Shown: positions 8,594-21,500 of the stretch, piece by piece
Layout: each line of letters begins with the position of its first letter
How positions within the stretch are numbered: the stretch's first letter is position 1
NCBI GenBank assembly: GCA_023146135.1
Contig: JAGLCR010000055.1
Coordinates: forward strand, 1 to 50,480
Source of the DNA: Bacteroidales bacterium
GTDB taxonomy: Bacteria > Bacteroidota > Bacteroidia > Bacteroidales > UBA1556
Length of the DNA stretch: 50,480 nt
Direction: 5' to 3'
Translations under genes and position numbers: made by a program
Notes under the pieces: model-generated
What the model was told of the DNA's origin: nothing
The model's input: only the letters and a program-made list of their open reading frames with translations
Database searches by the model: none

Positions 8594-10453
8594 TTAAAGG
8601 ATTCCAAGCATTTGATTATATTTCTGTAATGTCTCCAACATATTGGTTTTTACGTGAATGAAATTCTCCACCCCCATTTCTTTCAGGCTGTCGATATCGT
8701 CTTTTGGAAATCCAGCTACTAATAAATGAGGCTTCTTCTCCTCATAGTTGAAATAGTCGTTTACTTTCATGGCCAATCCCAAATACTCATCATCAGCACT
8801 ACAAAGCACCACAATATCTGCTTTAGCTTTCATTGCAGCTTTGGCTCCTTGCTCTGGAAATTCGAAGCCTGCATTATCAATTATTTCATATCCTGCAGCA
8901 GCAAAAAAGTTGGCAACAAAACTGGCCCTTGCCTTTCGCATATTTAGGTTGCCAAATGTTAGCAAGAATACTATTGGCCGCTTACCTCCATTCTTTATCG
9001 CAATTTCAGTATCTAGTCGTACTTTTTCAAAAGCCTCTGAAGCTCGATATCGGCGAATACCCTCATGGTCAGGCTTCACCTCACGCACTATGTTTTCAAG
9101 CATGCTTTCAAGTTGATTTGGAAACTGATTGGTACCCAGTATATCTTTTTTACGACTGGCCACCGCTTGGTCTTTCTTTTGTGCCGATTGTGCAATTTGT
9201 TGCTGAACAAAGCCATTTTCCAATGCTTTGGCATAACCTCCTTGCTCATCAATTTTTAAGAATAAGTCCCAGGCCGCTTGTACCAATGAATCGGTAAGAT
9301 GCTCAATATAATAGGAACCCGAGGCTGGATCAAGCACTTTATCCAAATGCGCCTCCTCTTTGATAATAACTTGCTGATTGCGTGCTATACGTGAAGCAAA
9401 TTCATTTTCAGTATTATATACATTATCAAAAGGTAAAATAGTCATGGCATCTACTCCTGCAATACCCGCCGACATTGACTCGGTAGTGGTACGCAGCATA
9501 TTTACATAAGGATCGAATAAAGTCTTATTCCAATTGGCTGTTACCGCATGAATATAAGCCTTGGAAGACTCTTTTTTTGCACCATATGCCTCTGCAATAT
9601 ATGCCCACAGCAATCGAGCAGCTCGAAACTTGGCAATCTCCATAAAATAGGATGAACCAATGGCAAAATTGAAGCTCATAAAAGGTAATACACTATTTAC
9701 ATCCATACCTCTTTCCGACAGTTGTTGAAGATATTCACTACCCGCAGAAAGCCCAAAGGCCAACTCCTGAACCGTAGTTGCTCCAGCATTATGAAAATGA
9801 GCTGCATTTACACTAAGCACACGAAAACCCGGTAAGTCTGTTTTTATCGTATTGATTAAAACTAAAAGCTCGGTCATATTCAAATCCAAACTTTCATAGT
9901 ATTTGTCATGAATCAATCGATAGGCCAATGAATCGAAACTCATAGAGCCCTTCAACTTATGAGCTTCAAACTCGCTGTCTTTAACATACTCTATAATTAA
10001 AGTTGTTAATTTTAGATAGTTTTTCGACGCTCTGAAATTGATGGAAACAGCTTCCAAATCAAGCCCATGAAGTAGGACCGACAATGAAGCCAAATCTGTA
10101 ATTTCCATGGCATCGAAGCTTAAGCCCACAACACCGCGTTTTACAGCTTCCTTGGCAATTTGATTGGCCTCAACTGGAGTTTTTGCGTATATTTTCTGAC
10201 GTATTTCCCAGTCGTTCTTATCTTTAGTGGAGCGCACAAAAGGAAAATTATTAGGCTCTACATCAAGGTAGTTCACTTCAGTACGCTGATTTTCACGATA
10301 GAATGGTTGTACATCAAAATTCTCATTATGCCATACCAATTTACGGTCAAAATCAGCACCCTTCAAATCTGCTTTAATTTTGTCCATCCACTGCGCTGTG
10401 CTTATGGGTGGAAACTCTTCAAACAGTCTTTCTTTATTTGTTTTTTGATCCAT
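8594..10453 (-). CDS. mutA: Methylmalonyl-CoA mutase small (beta) subunit
   Basis: This 619-residue protein is the non-catalytic partner of MutB in the heterodimeric mutase. It has the same two-domain layout, a mutase barrel (about 20-430) and a C-terminal flavodoxin-like domain (about 480-619). That domain lacks the DxHxxG cobalamin motif, as expected for the beta chain. I chose the ATG at 10453; an in-frame TTG two codons upstream (10459) would add only two residues. It is the first gene of the mutA-mutB operon, with a nine-base gap to mutB. Confidence 0.95.
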   Translation of the reverse strand: MDQKTNKERLFEEFPPISTAQWMDKIKADLKGADFDRKLVWHNENFDVQPFYRENQRTEVNYLDVEPNNFPFVRSTKDKNDWEIRQKIYAKTPVEANQIAKEAVKRGVVGLSFDAMEITDLASLSVLLHGLDLEAVSINFRASKNYLKLTTLIIEYVKDSEFEAHKLKGSMSFDSLAYRLIHDKYYESLDLNMTELLVLINTIKTDLPGFRVLSVNAAHFHNAGATTVQELAFGLSAGSEYLQQLSERGMDVNSVLPFMSFNFAIGSSYFMEIAKFRAARLLWAYIAEAYGAKKESSKAYIHAVTANWNKTLFDPYVNMLRTTTESMSAGIAGVDAMTILPFDNVYNTENEFASRIARNQQVIIKEEAHLDKVLDPASGSYYIEHLTDSLVQAAWDLFLKIDEQGGYAKALENGFVQQQIAQSAQKKDQAVASRKKDILGTNQFPNQLESMLENIVREVKPDHEGIRRYRASEAFEKVRLDTEIAIKNGGKRPIVFLLTFGNLNMRKARASFVANFFAAAGYEIIDNAGFEFPEQGAKAAMKAKADIVVLCSADDEYLGLAMKVNDYFNYEEKKPHLLVAGFPKDDIDSLKEMGVENFIHVKTNMLETLQKYNQMLGIL

Positions 10454-10931
10454 GATCAAACTCGTTTTATGTTTTTATACTTAAGAAGTGCAAATTTACT
10501 ACAAATTCAAACATTCTGTATGTTTTTCTGTTATCCAGATAACATGACTTGCTAATACATAAAGACAAGGGAGGTCCTGCGCTTTGTGTAGAACCTATTT
10601 CACCCATAGAACTCTTCTAGTCGGCTTATTGAAAGACTATCTAAGTCTCAATGAAAATAGACACGGATTTACAGGATTGAGTATGATTATTCTATTTTTC
10701 TAAAGGAAAATAGAAGCTCAAAACCGTCCTTTATTCTTTAAATTGGTAGCTGAAGAAACACACTGCAAAGTATCATAAGAAATGAAAAAATCCTTTTTTT
10801 CATAAGTCATAGAGATGAATATAGTTTTGTTACAATTCATGTTAAATACTTGCCCTTATCTATTATTCATCCCAATTTAAAGTCAAGTAGAAAATATGTA
10901 CTTTTACAGCACTACAATTTGATTAGCAATT
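10454..10931. other. Intergenic region between divergent mutA and YitT genes
   Basis: These roughly 480 bases separate two divergent genes and should hold both promoters. I see no coding frame, RNA gene or strong hairpin. A segment at about 10890-10905 (ATGTACTTTTAC) loosely resembles a -7 box for the plus-strand gene. Confidence 0.4.
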
Positions 10932-11786
10932 ATGAAAAGATTTGTCAAAAACGCCAAAAGTATTTTTTTAATTCTCATAGGAATTCTATCCGCATCTTTC
11001 GGGCTGGAGGCCTTTTTAATTCCCAATGGATTTATTGATGGTGGAGTAACTGGTATTTCCATGCTCGTTGCTCACGTAACAGGAACTCCACTTTATTATT
11101 GGATTGTTATTATTAATATTCCTTTTATTGTAATGGGAGCAATACGAGTTAATATGCGCTTTGCCGTACTCAGTATTATCGCAATTAGCCTACTGTCACT
11201 CGCTATTGCTTTTACCCCTTTCACCTCTATCACCGACGATAAACTACTAATTTCTATTTTTGGTGGGTTCTTCCTAGGTTTAGGTATCGGCTTTGCCGTG
11301 CGAGGGAGTTCTGTAATCGATGGCACGGAGATTTTAGCCTTAGGAATAAGCAAGAGATCCTTTCTTTCGGTAGGTGATACTATTTTAATTCTAAATGTGA
11401 TTATCTTCTCATTTGCAGGATATTTATTGGGCATCGAAACAGCTCTGTATTCACTTCTAACCTATTTTGTTGCTTCCAAAACGGTCGACTTTGTAATTCA
11501 TGGAATCGAGGAATATTATGGTATTACTATCATGTCGGATAAACATGTGGAAATAAAAATCATGTTAATGGATGAGTTAAACAAAAGTGTAACGCTCTAT
11601 AATGCCCGTGGAGGCAGAGCTAAAATTGGCGATGATAATCTAGAGGTTGTTTACACTATTGTTACGCGACTAGAGGTAAATCGAGTAGTACGTAAAGTCT
11701 TAGAAATAGATTCAAAAGCATTTGTCGCTGAACATATTATGGGAGAAGTACATGGAGGGATTGTGAAAAGAAAACCTTTACACTAG
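10932..11786 (+). CDS. YitT family membrane protein (DUF161 + DUF2179)
   Basis: This 284-residue protein has five or six membrane spans in its first 190 residues. GLEAFLIPNGFIDGGVTGIS near residues 24-43 is a hallmark of the YitT family. A cytoplasmic DUF2179 domain (about 205-280, with GGRAKIGDDNLEVVYTIV) follows. The family is widespread, and its transport role is not firmly established. The ATG at 10932 gives the normal N-terminus with a basic segment before the first span. It appears to be a single-gene unit. Confidence 0.85.
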   Translation: MKRFVKNAKSIFLILIGILSASFGLEAFLIPNGFIDGGVTGISMLVAHVTGTPLYYWIVIINIPFIVMGAIRVNMRFAVLSIIAISLLSLAIAFTPFTSITDDKLLISIFGGFFLGLGIGFAVRGSSVIDGTEILALGISKRSFLSVGDTILILNVIIFSFAGYLLGIETALYSLLTYFVASKTVDFVIHGIEEYYGITIMSDKHVEIKIMLMDELNKSVTLYNARGGRAKIGDDNLEVVYTIVTRLEVNRVVRKVLEIDSKAFVAEHIMGEVHGGIVKRKPLH

Positions 11787-11912
11787 GGCTTTATTCCTAA
11801 TACCTTCTCAGTGATTTTTATAGCATGGCAGAATACTCTTAAAAATGCACCTAAGATTTGTTTATCGAGAGTGCTATAAACTACAGCACTTTAATTTTTG
11901 CATACAGACTAG

Positions 11913-12353
11913 TCAGTCTTTCTTCTTAAAACGCAAAACTTCTTTTCCTCCTTTATTATAAAAATAAAGATTCATTCTATCAACCTTATATGTTGCTGTT
12001 GCGCCAATACCATTCACAAAAATACCTTCGTAGCCTGGACAAAACATTTGCGTCATTGGGAAAGGTGGAAAACTAATTTTATCACCATCCAAAACCATCT
12101 TTGCTTGAAAATTATTACAACCTGTTCTTCCTATAGCTACAGAGTCTTTTAACAGAAGTTCCAAGACGGGCTTATAAATTGTTTCGTCTGAAAAATCCAA
12201 TTCTTCACCATCAACAGCAACTAGATCCCAAATATTATTTAATAGATCCATCTTAGTCTGCCCAGCATTCTGGTCTTCAACTTGCACCTTTTTATGACTG
12301 CTACACGAAACTAACAGCAACAACAGCGGAATAATTAAAACTAATTTTCTCAT
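11913..12353 (-). CDS. META-domain lipoprotein (HslJ-like)
   Basis: This 146-residue protein has a lipoprotein signal peptide with lipobox LLLLVSC, so cysteine 17 would be acylated. The mature part is one META domain: an NIWDLVAVDGEEL opening, then GRTGCNNFQAKM, then the compact FPPFPMTQMFCPG core. These are family features, including the two cysteines. META-domain proteins are linked to stress or heat-shock phenotypes in other bacteria, but their molecular function is unclear. The ATG at 12353 is preferred over an upstream ATG at 12413 because it begins directly at the signal peptide. Confidence 0.85.
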   Translation of the reverse strand: MRKLVLIIPLLLLLVSCSSHKKVQVEDQNAGQTKMDLLNNIWDLVAVDGEELDFSDETIYKPVLELLLKDSVAIGRTGCNNFQAKMVLDGDKISFPPFPMTQMFCPGYEGIFVNGIGATATYKVDRMNLYFYNKGGKEVLRFKKKD

Positions 12354-12459
12354 AATCTTTAATTTAAATCTGAGAAATAACATCTCAGAAATTATTATAC
12401 AAATATAATCCAAAACTTATTCGCCATTTCCCAAAAAAAGCTAATATTCGTTAATGCCC

Positions 12460-12500
12460 CCAACAATTGTTGGATTATGGTAAAATAACGCCTAAGTTTG
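12460..12500 (+). promoter_or_regulatory. Palindrome plus Bacteroidota-type promoter
   Basis: A perfect 14-bp palindrome, CCAACAATTGTTGG, spans 12460-12473. It overlaps a TTG (12470-12472) that lies 20 bases before TAAGTTTG (12493-12500), an exact TAnnTTTG -7 box. The arrangement faces the plus strand, where no protein gene starts; only the hairpin at 12537-12572 follows. The palindrome could be an operator for this promoter. Confidence 0.45.
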
Positions 12501-12505
12501 TCCTA

Positions 12506-12577
12506 TAAATACTATCATTCTACTTTAATAATCAATAAGAAAAGGTCTTCTGATGAGAGAAGACCTTTTCTTAATTT
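12506..12577 (+). ncRNA. Candidate small RNA
   Basis: If the promoter at 12470-12500 is used, transcription would begin near 12506. It would reach the hairpin at 12537-12572 after about 30 bases, giving a transcript of about 70 nt with no open frame. It is antisense to nothing annotated. It lies between two minus-strand genes, so it would not simply be a leader. This is inference from sequence signals only; the hairpin is also the natural terminator of the giant gene on the other strand. Confidence 0.3.
12537..12572. terminator. Strong hairpin terminator after the giant surface protein gene
   Basis: A perfect 14-bp stem (arms 12537-12550 and 12559-12572) encloses an 8-nt loop. The outer pairs are A/T-rich (AAGAAAAGG / CCTTTTCTT), so a U-rich tail forms on either strand. 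It lies 28 bases beyond the stop of the 3337-residue protein gene and could also end a plus-strand transcript. Confidence 0.85.
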
Positions 12578-12599
12578 AAGCTAGCAGAAGAAATAAATT

Positions 12600-15500
12600 T
12601 TATTTAATAATCATTTTCTTCACAATCATTTTTTCATCAAATTGAATGCTATAGTAATAAATTCCTGGGCTAAGGAATGATAAATTATACATTTTAGAAT
12701 AACTATTTACCATATTTTGATGCTTCTCTTCAAGCACTATTTCTCCAAGTACATTCATCACTCTGAAATAAACAATACCAGGCTTTGGTGTAATATAGCT
12801 AATCTCTGTCGTACTACTGAAAGGGTTTGGTCTGTTTTGGTTCAACACAAACTCACTTTTATCCATTTCAGAAACCCCTGTTGTTGCTTTGCAGAATTGG
12901 TCATTTGAAGGTATCATATCATTTGGCAAGATTGTTTTTCCACACATATATGTTGACCCAATTACTCCAGATGGAGCTAATTGAACAAAGGTGTATACCA
13001 TTGTATCATTAGGGTTAAGGACACTAGCAAGATTCTCTACATTTGATTGAAAAGTACCGTAAGAAAAACTCATTGGTAGTTGACTAATTGGGTTCAATCC
13101 CAAATTAGTTACGGTAACTTTAATTGTATTACCACCATATAGATACTCCTCTTCAACATCCACTACTGCGGCATCCCAATCCGGTGCTACAGAAATCAAG
13201 TATTTACAAACTCCATCGTTGGATGTATTTATATCACCAACTAATTTGGTATATGCACATAAATTATATGCTGCAACTGGGCCAATAAGCTGGGTAGTGA
13301 ATGTATAAATCACTGAAGAATCAGGCAATAAATTACCAGACCAAGTTTCATTTACTTCATTCATAAGATTCACCTTATAAGCAAGAGGAATCTGATTTAA
13401 TGTATCTATTCCATAATTATGAATTAATACCTCCACAGTAGTTGCGATACCAGCAATACTATTTGAATTAGGCAATACTATTTGCTTAACTCCCACATCA
13501 AGCAGCTGTGAGGGCAATTTAATGCTAAAATCGTCAATCATCCAACCATCAGATACCTGAGCCGCTGCATCACTTTGAAAGACAAAACGGAATTGCAAAG
13601 ATGCTCCTGTATTAAACAGTGTTGGATCAAGTTCAATAGATGAAGTAAGCCAGTTATTAGTTTGATTACTCCACACATGTCTACCGTTAATAATTGTTGT
13701 ATACCAATTAGATGAACCTGCTGCACCAATATAACCCAAACCAAGCCATAATACTCCATCGAAAGAATATTGTACATAACCATAAGCAAGTTGAGTTTGA
13801 ACCTGCATTTTCTGTACAAATTCTAAGACAGCAGTGTCGGTAGTAACAGGAATCTGGAAAAATGGGGAATATAAATACTCCACCGATTCTGTTTGGTAAT
13901 CGCCTGATAAATTGGTAACAAAAGCATTTACTCCACTATGGGCAGATGTAAAATTAGTTGAGCTTGGGGTTCCCAATTCCCATTGAGATTTGATCCCTCT
14001 TGTAAACCATTGATCTGCGCCTTCAAAATCGTCTGTAAAATTGAGTCCGAAGCTATCCAACCCTTTAATAAATTCACAAACTGTATCGTTTATCGCAACA
14101 GCATCGCTAGCAAGATGTGCGATAATACATAGCTCTTGAACACCACTTATTATAGTAATGCTTTCATTCATGGTTATTGTATCTGACTGAGAACTACCTA
14201 AAGAAACTGATAGTGTGTCCCAAAGAGGGGTTTGTCCATTTACACTGTAGGAAATAGGAATGCTTGTAATAGTTGAAGCCCCAAAATTCTCCACCACAAT
14301 TTTTGGATAGTGAACCGTTCCTGTTTTCATAAAACCCACATCGAAACTCGAAATAGCTCTTAATCCGATATCAGTATTCACAGGTGACCAAATGGATATA
14401 TTATCCAAATAAGCATTATCCCCATGATTATTAGCAAGCATGGATGAGCCTACCGCCGCCTCCATATAAAGACTAATTACCTGACCCACAAAAGCATCTA
14501 ATACAAAAGTATGTGTGGTAAATGGATCAGTGTTTTGACTTATTGGCCTAAAAGTAGAATCTCCATTCACATTCTTTGCATAATGCATTCCATTTTGATC
14601 GATAACGATTACTCTAAACCATGAGCCATATGAATTTGCCAAATAGGTTTGTTTTAGATCAAATCGAAGGTTCATGGCACTCAAGTTTGTTGCATCAATT
14701 TGACAACTATAAAGTCGAGCTACATGATCCGTATGACCGTAAGCATCGTCAACTGAAGTATTTGGTATAAAGCTCGAATTGTCTCCTCCAGAAAATCTCA
14801 TTCCATAATTTCCACTTGAAGCAGCCGAAGGCATGATAGTCATTTGAGTTTCACTCCCTTCACTAGAGCCCAAATAGAGGCTACTTCCACTTTCAAAATC
14901 TTCATTGAAAGGGAAATTGCTAATTGTCTGATAATAAATAAATTCTTGAGTTGGCATATCGTCATTAATAGCATTACCATCGCCTGCAATATTCACATAA
15001 GCATCAAAAATATACAAGCCTGTCATAGCAAGATTAAATGTATTTGTAACTTTCACATCCATAAATAGACCAGGGGCAATAGTGCCTGAGTTAAGTATAT
15101 AGCTAATAGTGTCAGGATTTACTCCAGTACTATATACCACTATTGTAGCAGGATTAATACTAAAATCAATAGTAGTAGTTCCATAATTACGAATCTGAAC
15201 AAGAATACTATCAGATGAATTAAAGTCACAACCACTACTACTTGGATGGACTAAATGAGTCGCTCCTAAATCAATTGGTGATAGCGTAAATTCATCTGCA
15301 CCAATATCAGGTGTTGTTGTATTCCGGATTTCTCCATCAAAGTCTATAAGAGTATGACTAATAGGCGTAGCAGCAGCATTTAGTTGCATTGCATACGAAT
15401 GTAAATCAATATCTGAATAATAGGATGGATCCACCGAAATAGAATGGACATTATTGTTAGGATCAAGAGCCTTTAAGGCATTCAAATCACTTACATCAGC

Positions 15501-18500
15501 TAGCCATTTTACAAATAGTTGATTGTTTACTGTATCAGTAAAGTAATCATTATAGTCACAAGATATAATAGATGAAGGTGTTAAAACCTCAAGTATTCGA
15601 CCCTTTTTGGTATAAAAGACGTTGTTTAGTATTTTTAAACCACTTCCAGACTGAAAAAGACCACCAACATTATTAGCAGTACCTTTCTTAATATTAATAC
15701 TATTATAGGTGAAGTCAGTATTTATTGTGCTCACTATTTTAAGTCCATAATGATTACCTGTTCCTTTTGTTATACTTAACATATTATTAGCAATTACAGC
15801 CCGGTTTGAAGCGGTTCCATTTCCACCACTTATAGATATTCCATATCCTGATATAATAGGTAAAACAATAATCTTATTATTTCTAAGCTTATATGAACCC
15901 TGTATATTTCTAAGGTTCAATCCATAAACCGTATTTCCTAATAAGCCTGAAGAAATTTCATTATTTATAATATTAAGCGAATCTTGATAATCTACAAACA
16001 CAGCTGCTCTATAGTATCCACTCATTGTATTATTAATAATTGTCATCCCTTTTTGACGATTTGAAAAACTTCCTTTTAAATATATTGATTGATACCCATT
16101 ATTGAATAGGTTATTCTCAATACGGACAAAGTCAACTTGACTATCGTGAGCATAAATTCCACTTGCTTGAACAACACTATTTATATTTGATGAATTATTA
16201 AGAACACATCTTTCAATATTAATATGGTGCGAGCTACCACTCAAAACAATGGCATTCGAATTATTAGTTCCATTAGCATTCAGTGTAATATGTTTAATAG
16301 TTACATAAGGTGAATTAATTAATTTCAAAACATAATTTGCCGCATGTGTAAGATGTACTGCGGTACTATCATTAGCTATTGACTTAATTGTTATTGTTTG
16401 ATTTTCATTTACACCTATTACCGTTGGTAAGATATATTGTTGATAATAGATTCCTGTATCAATATCTAGCACAACCGATCCACAAACCGTACTTAACACC
16501 ATATCATCGAAAGCCTCTTGAAGTGTTGGATAATTCATTCCCGCACCAATAGTGTATGTACCTTGCATACATATATCTAAGTCTATAAAAGCGGTATCAT
16601 TTTGTGGAATAGTATCAAGTACTGAATTAGGCATAGATGTCCATGAGAATAAACGAGTTTGCCCACCCATAAAAAGATGATTTGCGATAGTAACATGAGC
16701 AGTATCGCCGGTAGGTAGTTGTCCTGTCCATGGGTAAGTATGAAGCAGCATATCTCGATCCATCCAATTTATTGAAACGGTATTTAAAGTATCTATACCA
16801 TAGTTTTTTAGAACAACTATTATGTCCTCAGCCACTCCAGATGAGATGCTACCATTGGGACTTTTTACGACAGTCAAGCCAGCATCAATAGAAGGAATTC
16901 CTTGAATATTTATTTGATGACTAATGGTTCCACTCGGACAACTCCCATATCCTTGAGCTGTAAATCTAATATTTGGTCTTTTATAATAAGATTGATCTTT
17001 AATCGTATCACTACAACTAAAATTTGATCCTGAAAAAGATGAAAGTGAAGAAACGTAATTTGTAGTTGTGTATGGTACTTTAGCATAACCTGTAGTTACC
17101 CATGCAGAATTTTTAAAACAGGTTTCAATTACTACATTACTAAGCCCATCCCAATAAAATGGTGTTACGAGATTGTAAGTGTTCCAACCAGCAACTTCAC
17201 TAAATGTTGTTGCCGAATAGATGGTAGTCAAACCCGATACAAAGCTATTAAGCTCATTTGTATTTGTGCTTCCCATTTTAATTGAGTAGCCTAAATGACT
17301 ATTGCTCGATACTGTGTTTACAAAAAATTCTAAGGACTCTATTTCACCTTTAAGCATCCCCATAGCACGCATTTCTGATGCTCTAACTAAGAATTGATTG
17401 CGCACTCCCCACGCCTGATATGAGGGGCCTCCGTAAGGAGAAGGTCCTGTTGAAGTTGTATTAATAGCTGTTCCATTTCCTATATTAAATAGACTTAAGG
17501 GAACTGTCTTTTGAGCTTGAGCATATACTATAGTTGTATCAAATAAAGGACCTATTTGAATACTTGCACCATTACCAATCGGGTTTGTGACTAAAGCATC
17601 ATAATACCAATAAACAGAATCTGTAGATGTGGAGATCAGTGTTGCCGAATCACCATAATTAACAGTTGGCGTGGCTGCAACAAACGGTGTTTCAGGAGTA
17701 TATTCCGACCATATTCCACTTAGTAATACAGTGTCATTTGAAGTAAAGTAATCATTTGGTGTACTTATAGCAGCAGTAATTGAGTATGTTGCGCCAATTG
17801 GACCAGAAGGTAATAAAGCTAACGAATTAAACATATAATTCAGGGTGTCAGCTGGGGCAATTGCAATATTTATAATTTCAGGTGTGATGAAAGATCCGTT
17901 ATCTATTTTATAACTCACACTATAACCTCCAGGAATTGTATCCGTTCCCATGTTAATAATTTGACATTCTACAAATGTAGTATCCAATCCACATGATTGA
18001 TTTGGAGTTAGTATTGCATTCATATTAGCTTCTATTGCAGCTAAAGGAACATTCACTGTAACAGCTGTACGAAATCCCGCACAACCCAATATAGGGTCAG
18101 TAGTAAATCGCATATTTGGACGTTCTACGCTAACACCTGGAGCACCCATGCCTGGATTATAAGCAACGGAATTAAAATTTGTGGCAGTATATCGTATAAG
18201 CGGATTTCCATAACTTGTGAATAACATGAAGTCTAATACAATATTACTCGTGCCATCCCAATTAAAGGATGTTGAAAAAGTATGAGTATTCCATCCTACC
18301 ACTTCTGTAAAAGATTGCTGATAAACTTGAGTCAAGCCAGAAGTTATAAAGTTAGTAGTTAGAGCAGTTGCATTTGTATGTCCCATTTTAATAGTAAACT
18401 GGGAGTGATTTGTCGGATAACTTGTTGACTTTAGATAGAATGAAAGTGACGTTATATTTCCAGCATTTATTCCCATGCTTTGCAACTCTGAGGCAAGTAT

Positions 18501-21500
18501 TAGGATTTGATGGGTGGCGCCTGCACCTTTATAAATACATGAAGATGCTCCTGCTATATTTGTTGTTGTATCTTGACCAAGAAATTTAGTCATTGCAGGA
18601 ATATTCGTGTTTGACTCAACATAATAAGTAGTTGTATCAAATAACTGTGGTGTTGTATAGCTTGCCCCATTTGCAATGGAAGTAGTGGATGTATCATCCT
18701 CATACCAAAAAGTATTATAAGGAGATGAAGCTATTAATGTTACAGAGGTTCCATAGTTAATAGTTGTATCACTTATTGTTGGTGCAGCAAGAGTCCCTAA
18801 AGACAATACATCTCCATAGATAGTGTCATTAGTCGCGGCTGGATCAGCTGCATGACTAGCAAATATTTTAAATCTAAATAGAGAATCCTGACCACTTACG
18901 GATAAATCTACTTTTGTATTAAAAGTATAAATCATGTCCGCACCTGGATTGAGTGAAGTTGAAACTGTTTCAGTAACTACTGTTGAGCTTCCAACCAATT
19001 GATATGAAACAGTAAGTCCAGAAGATATTATTGAAAGTCCATGATTCTTAATTTTTATTTTCACCACCTCATTTGTGTCCATATCGCAATCATCAACAGG
19101 GCTTATAAGTGAAACTACCTCCACATCGATTAAAGGCATTCCAAATAGCTGAAATTCTAAACTATCATTTGAATAAATTGTATCACCTGTTAACTGTGTA
19201 TATGCCTTAAGGTTGTAACTCAATACAGGAACATTCATCGAAGGTAGGGTTACAGTATCAATAGCTGCATAAGCTAAACTCCCACTATAAGAATAAGATT
19301 GAATTGTTCCTCCATTAATTTGATATTTTATCTGCGTAGAGCTTATAGTACTACTACCAAAATTTCTAATAAGAACTTGCGGGCTAGTGGCTCTTGATTG
19401 TGTATCCAAGGGTAATGGATTAAGCAATCCAATAACACCAACATCAAGGCTTGATAGTGAAAACTCATCTGCTCCAATATCAGGAGCTGTGGTACTACGT
19501 ATTTCATTATCAATATCTGTAGTAATTCCTGTATTCGGTGTTGCTGCCCCATCAATAATAGAAGAGAATGAATGTAAGTTGCTATTGGAATAGAACAATG
19601 GGTTTGTGAAAACAGAGTTGGAATCCATCTGACTTAAAGCTGTTAAACTAGCCACACCTCCACTACTAAAAAGGGAGTTATTATAACCCCATTTTCCATA
19701 TAATATGCCATTAGAGTAATAGCTATTAAAATCACTGTAAACAATTGCTCCTGATATATCATTACTACTTACTTCATAGCAAAATCCTTGATTAAAATTG
19801 CTAAAAATATTATTAGCTAGCTTAATATTTGTATTTGCATTGAAGTAAACAGTGTGCGAACTGGCTCCACCAGTATATAATGCAAAGCTATTATGATATA
19901 CATTTGTAAAATCAGAAAAAATCAATTCTAAACATGAAGTACCATTGGATGTTGATGTTCCTCGGATATTCACAAAGTTATTTGCAATTAATATTGGGGA
20001 ATTAATATCTCCAGTTGAATGTGATACATAAATACCTTTTGCATAATCTGATTCGTTTATATCAATATTATTTCCTATAATCTTGCTTGCGTTACCACAA
20101 TGGATTAACTTAATTGCAATAATATTAGACGAGAAATTATCGTTCTCTACTATATTTTCACTTATATATATCGAATCTTGCCTTTGAGCTAATAATGCGT
20201 ATCGCTTAATATTCTTAAAATGATTCTTCTCAATTCGATTTGCTTCTGAACGGTCAGCATTTGCATCCAGATAAAATCCATAACCAATTTCATAGATTGT
20301 ATTACTAATAAATTCATTAAAACTATTTTTTCCTCCTTCGGTTTTAACCCCATAAGAGTAACCTGAAGAAACCGGTGCAGCAGTTAATTTACAATTAGAT
20401 ATAACATTATTTTGCGAGGAGTCTCTAAGTATGAATATCGTCGAGTTTACAGAACTTATAGATTTTAGACTAATATCTTTTATACGAACCCAACTAGTTC
20501 TTTCTAGTTGAAAAATATAATCATCATTTGAGTTTAAGGCATCATAAACGAAGCTAACATCATCTGCATTTGCTGTACTTGAAACAAATGTGATTGTTTT
20601 ATTGGCCGAAGCTCCTTCAACATTAGTTAAGTGAATATTTTCGTTATAAGTGCCTGGATTAATATAAAAAATTACTGAAGCACTAATTCCACAATGATTA
20701 ATCCTTTCTTCAAGCTCTTGAAATGTTTGAAAATCAGCCGTTGTACCTCCTACTGTATAGCTTCCATTAAGTTTTCCTGTACAAACATAAAAGTCTTTAG
20801 ATAAAGTATCATTGGCCGTGTACATATCAGTACTGTCATTAGGCATACTTGTCCAGGTAGAAATTTGATGATTGCCACTTGCTAATGCTTCTGAACCGAT
20901 CACTAAATCATTTGTTACTAAATCACGATTAAGATTGCCTGTCCATGCATGAGTTTGAGTTGATTGGCCATCAATATTGTAATGTATATTCATTTTTTGA
21001 ATAGTATCAAAGCCATAATTTTTCACGCGAACCTTAATATCCTGAGCCATATTTCCAATTACAAGTGGCTGTGGAGCAATAATTTCAGAAACACCAATAT
21101 CAAATTTATAAATCTTTGGTGAGGAATAAATGATTGTATTTGGCAATTGGCCTATAGCATAGGCTGTTGTAGGGTTGATTGTGCTTCCTGCAAAGGTTAC
21201 TGCTCGCCCTGGAGTTGTTGAATACTGCCAAGTCAATTGGCTGCTTGTTAATGTATCTGGGCGATACCATTCTGTCAATAATAATATATTCTGAGTCCCA
21301 TCATAATGAAAAGTATCAGTATTAAAGCTAAATTCTATTAGTTTATCTATAGTAGGGAAAGTGATTCCTGTGGAATCAAAAACTAATGTTGCCCCTGATT
21401 TCGCGCTTGAAAATGATCCTGAAGATACATCCACAGTATCCAAATTTGTATGTTTAATATAAATCTTCAGTTGAGCATTAGCACCCAAGTACCCTGTACT

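Noticed and set aside
10160-10555. A 131-residue plus-strand frame at the mutA start
   Set aside because: Most of it is antisense to mutA; its hydrophobic look comes from the opposite-strand codons.
11817-11880. Paired TTTATAGCA and TGCTATAAA after the YitT gene
   Set aside because: The 46-nt spacing and lack of a U-run make it too weak to call a terminator.
15000-21000. Possible enzymatic pectate-lyase activity of the giant protein
   Set aside because: Beta-helix repeats are present but no lyase or hydrolase catalytic motif was seen, so only a structural call is made.
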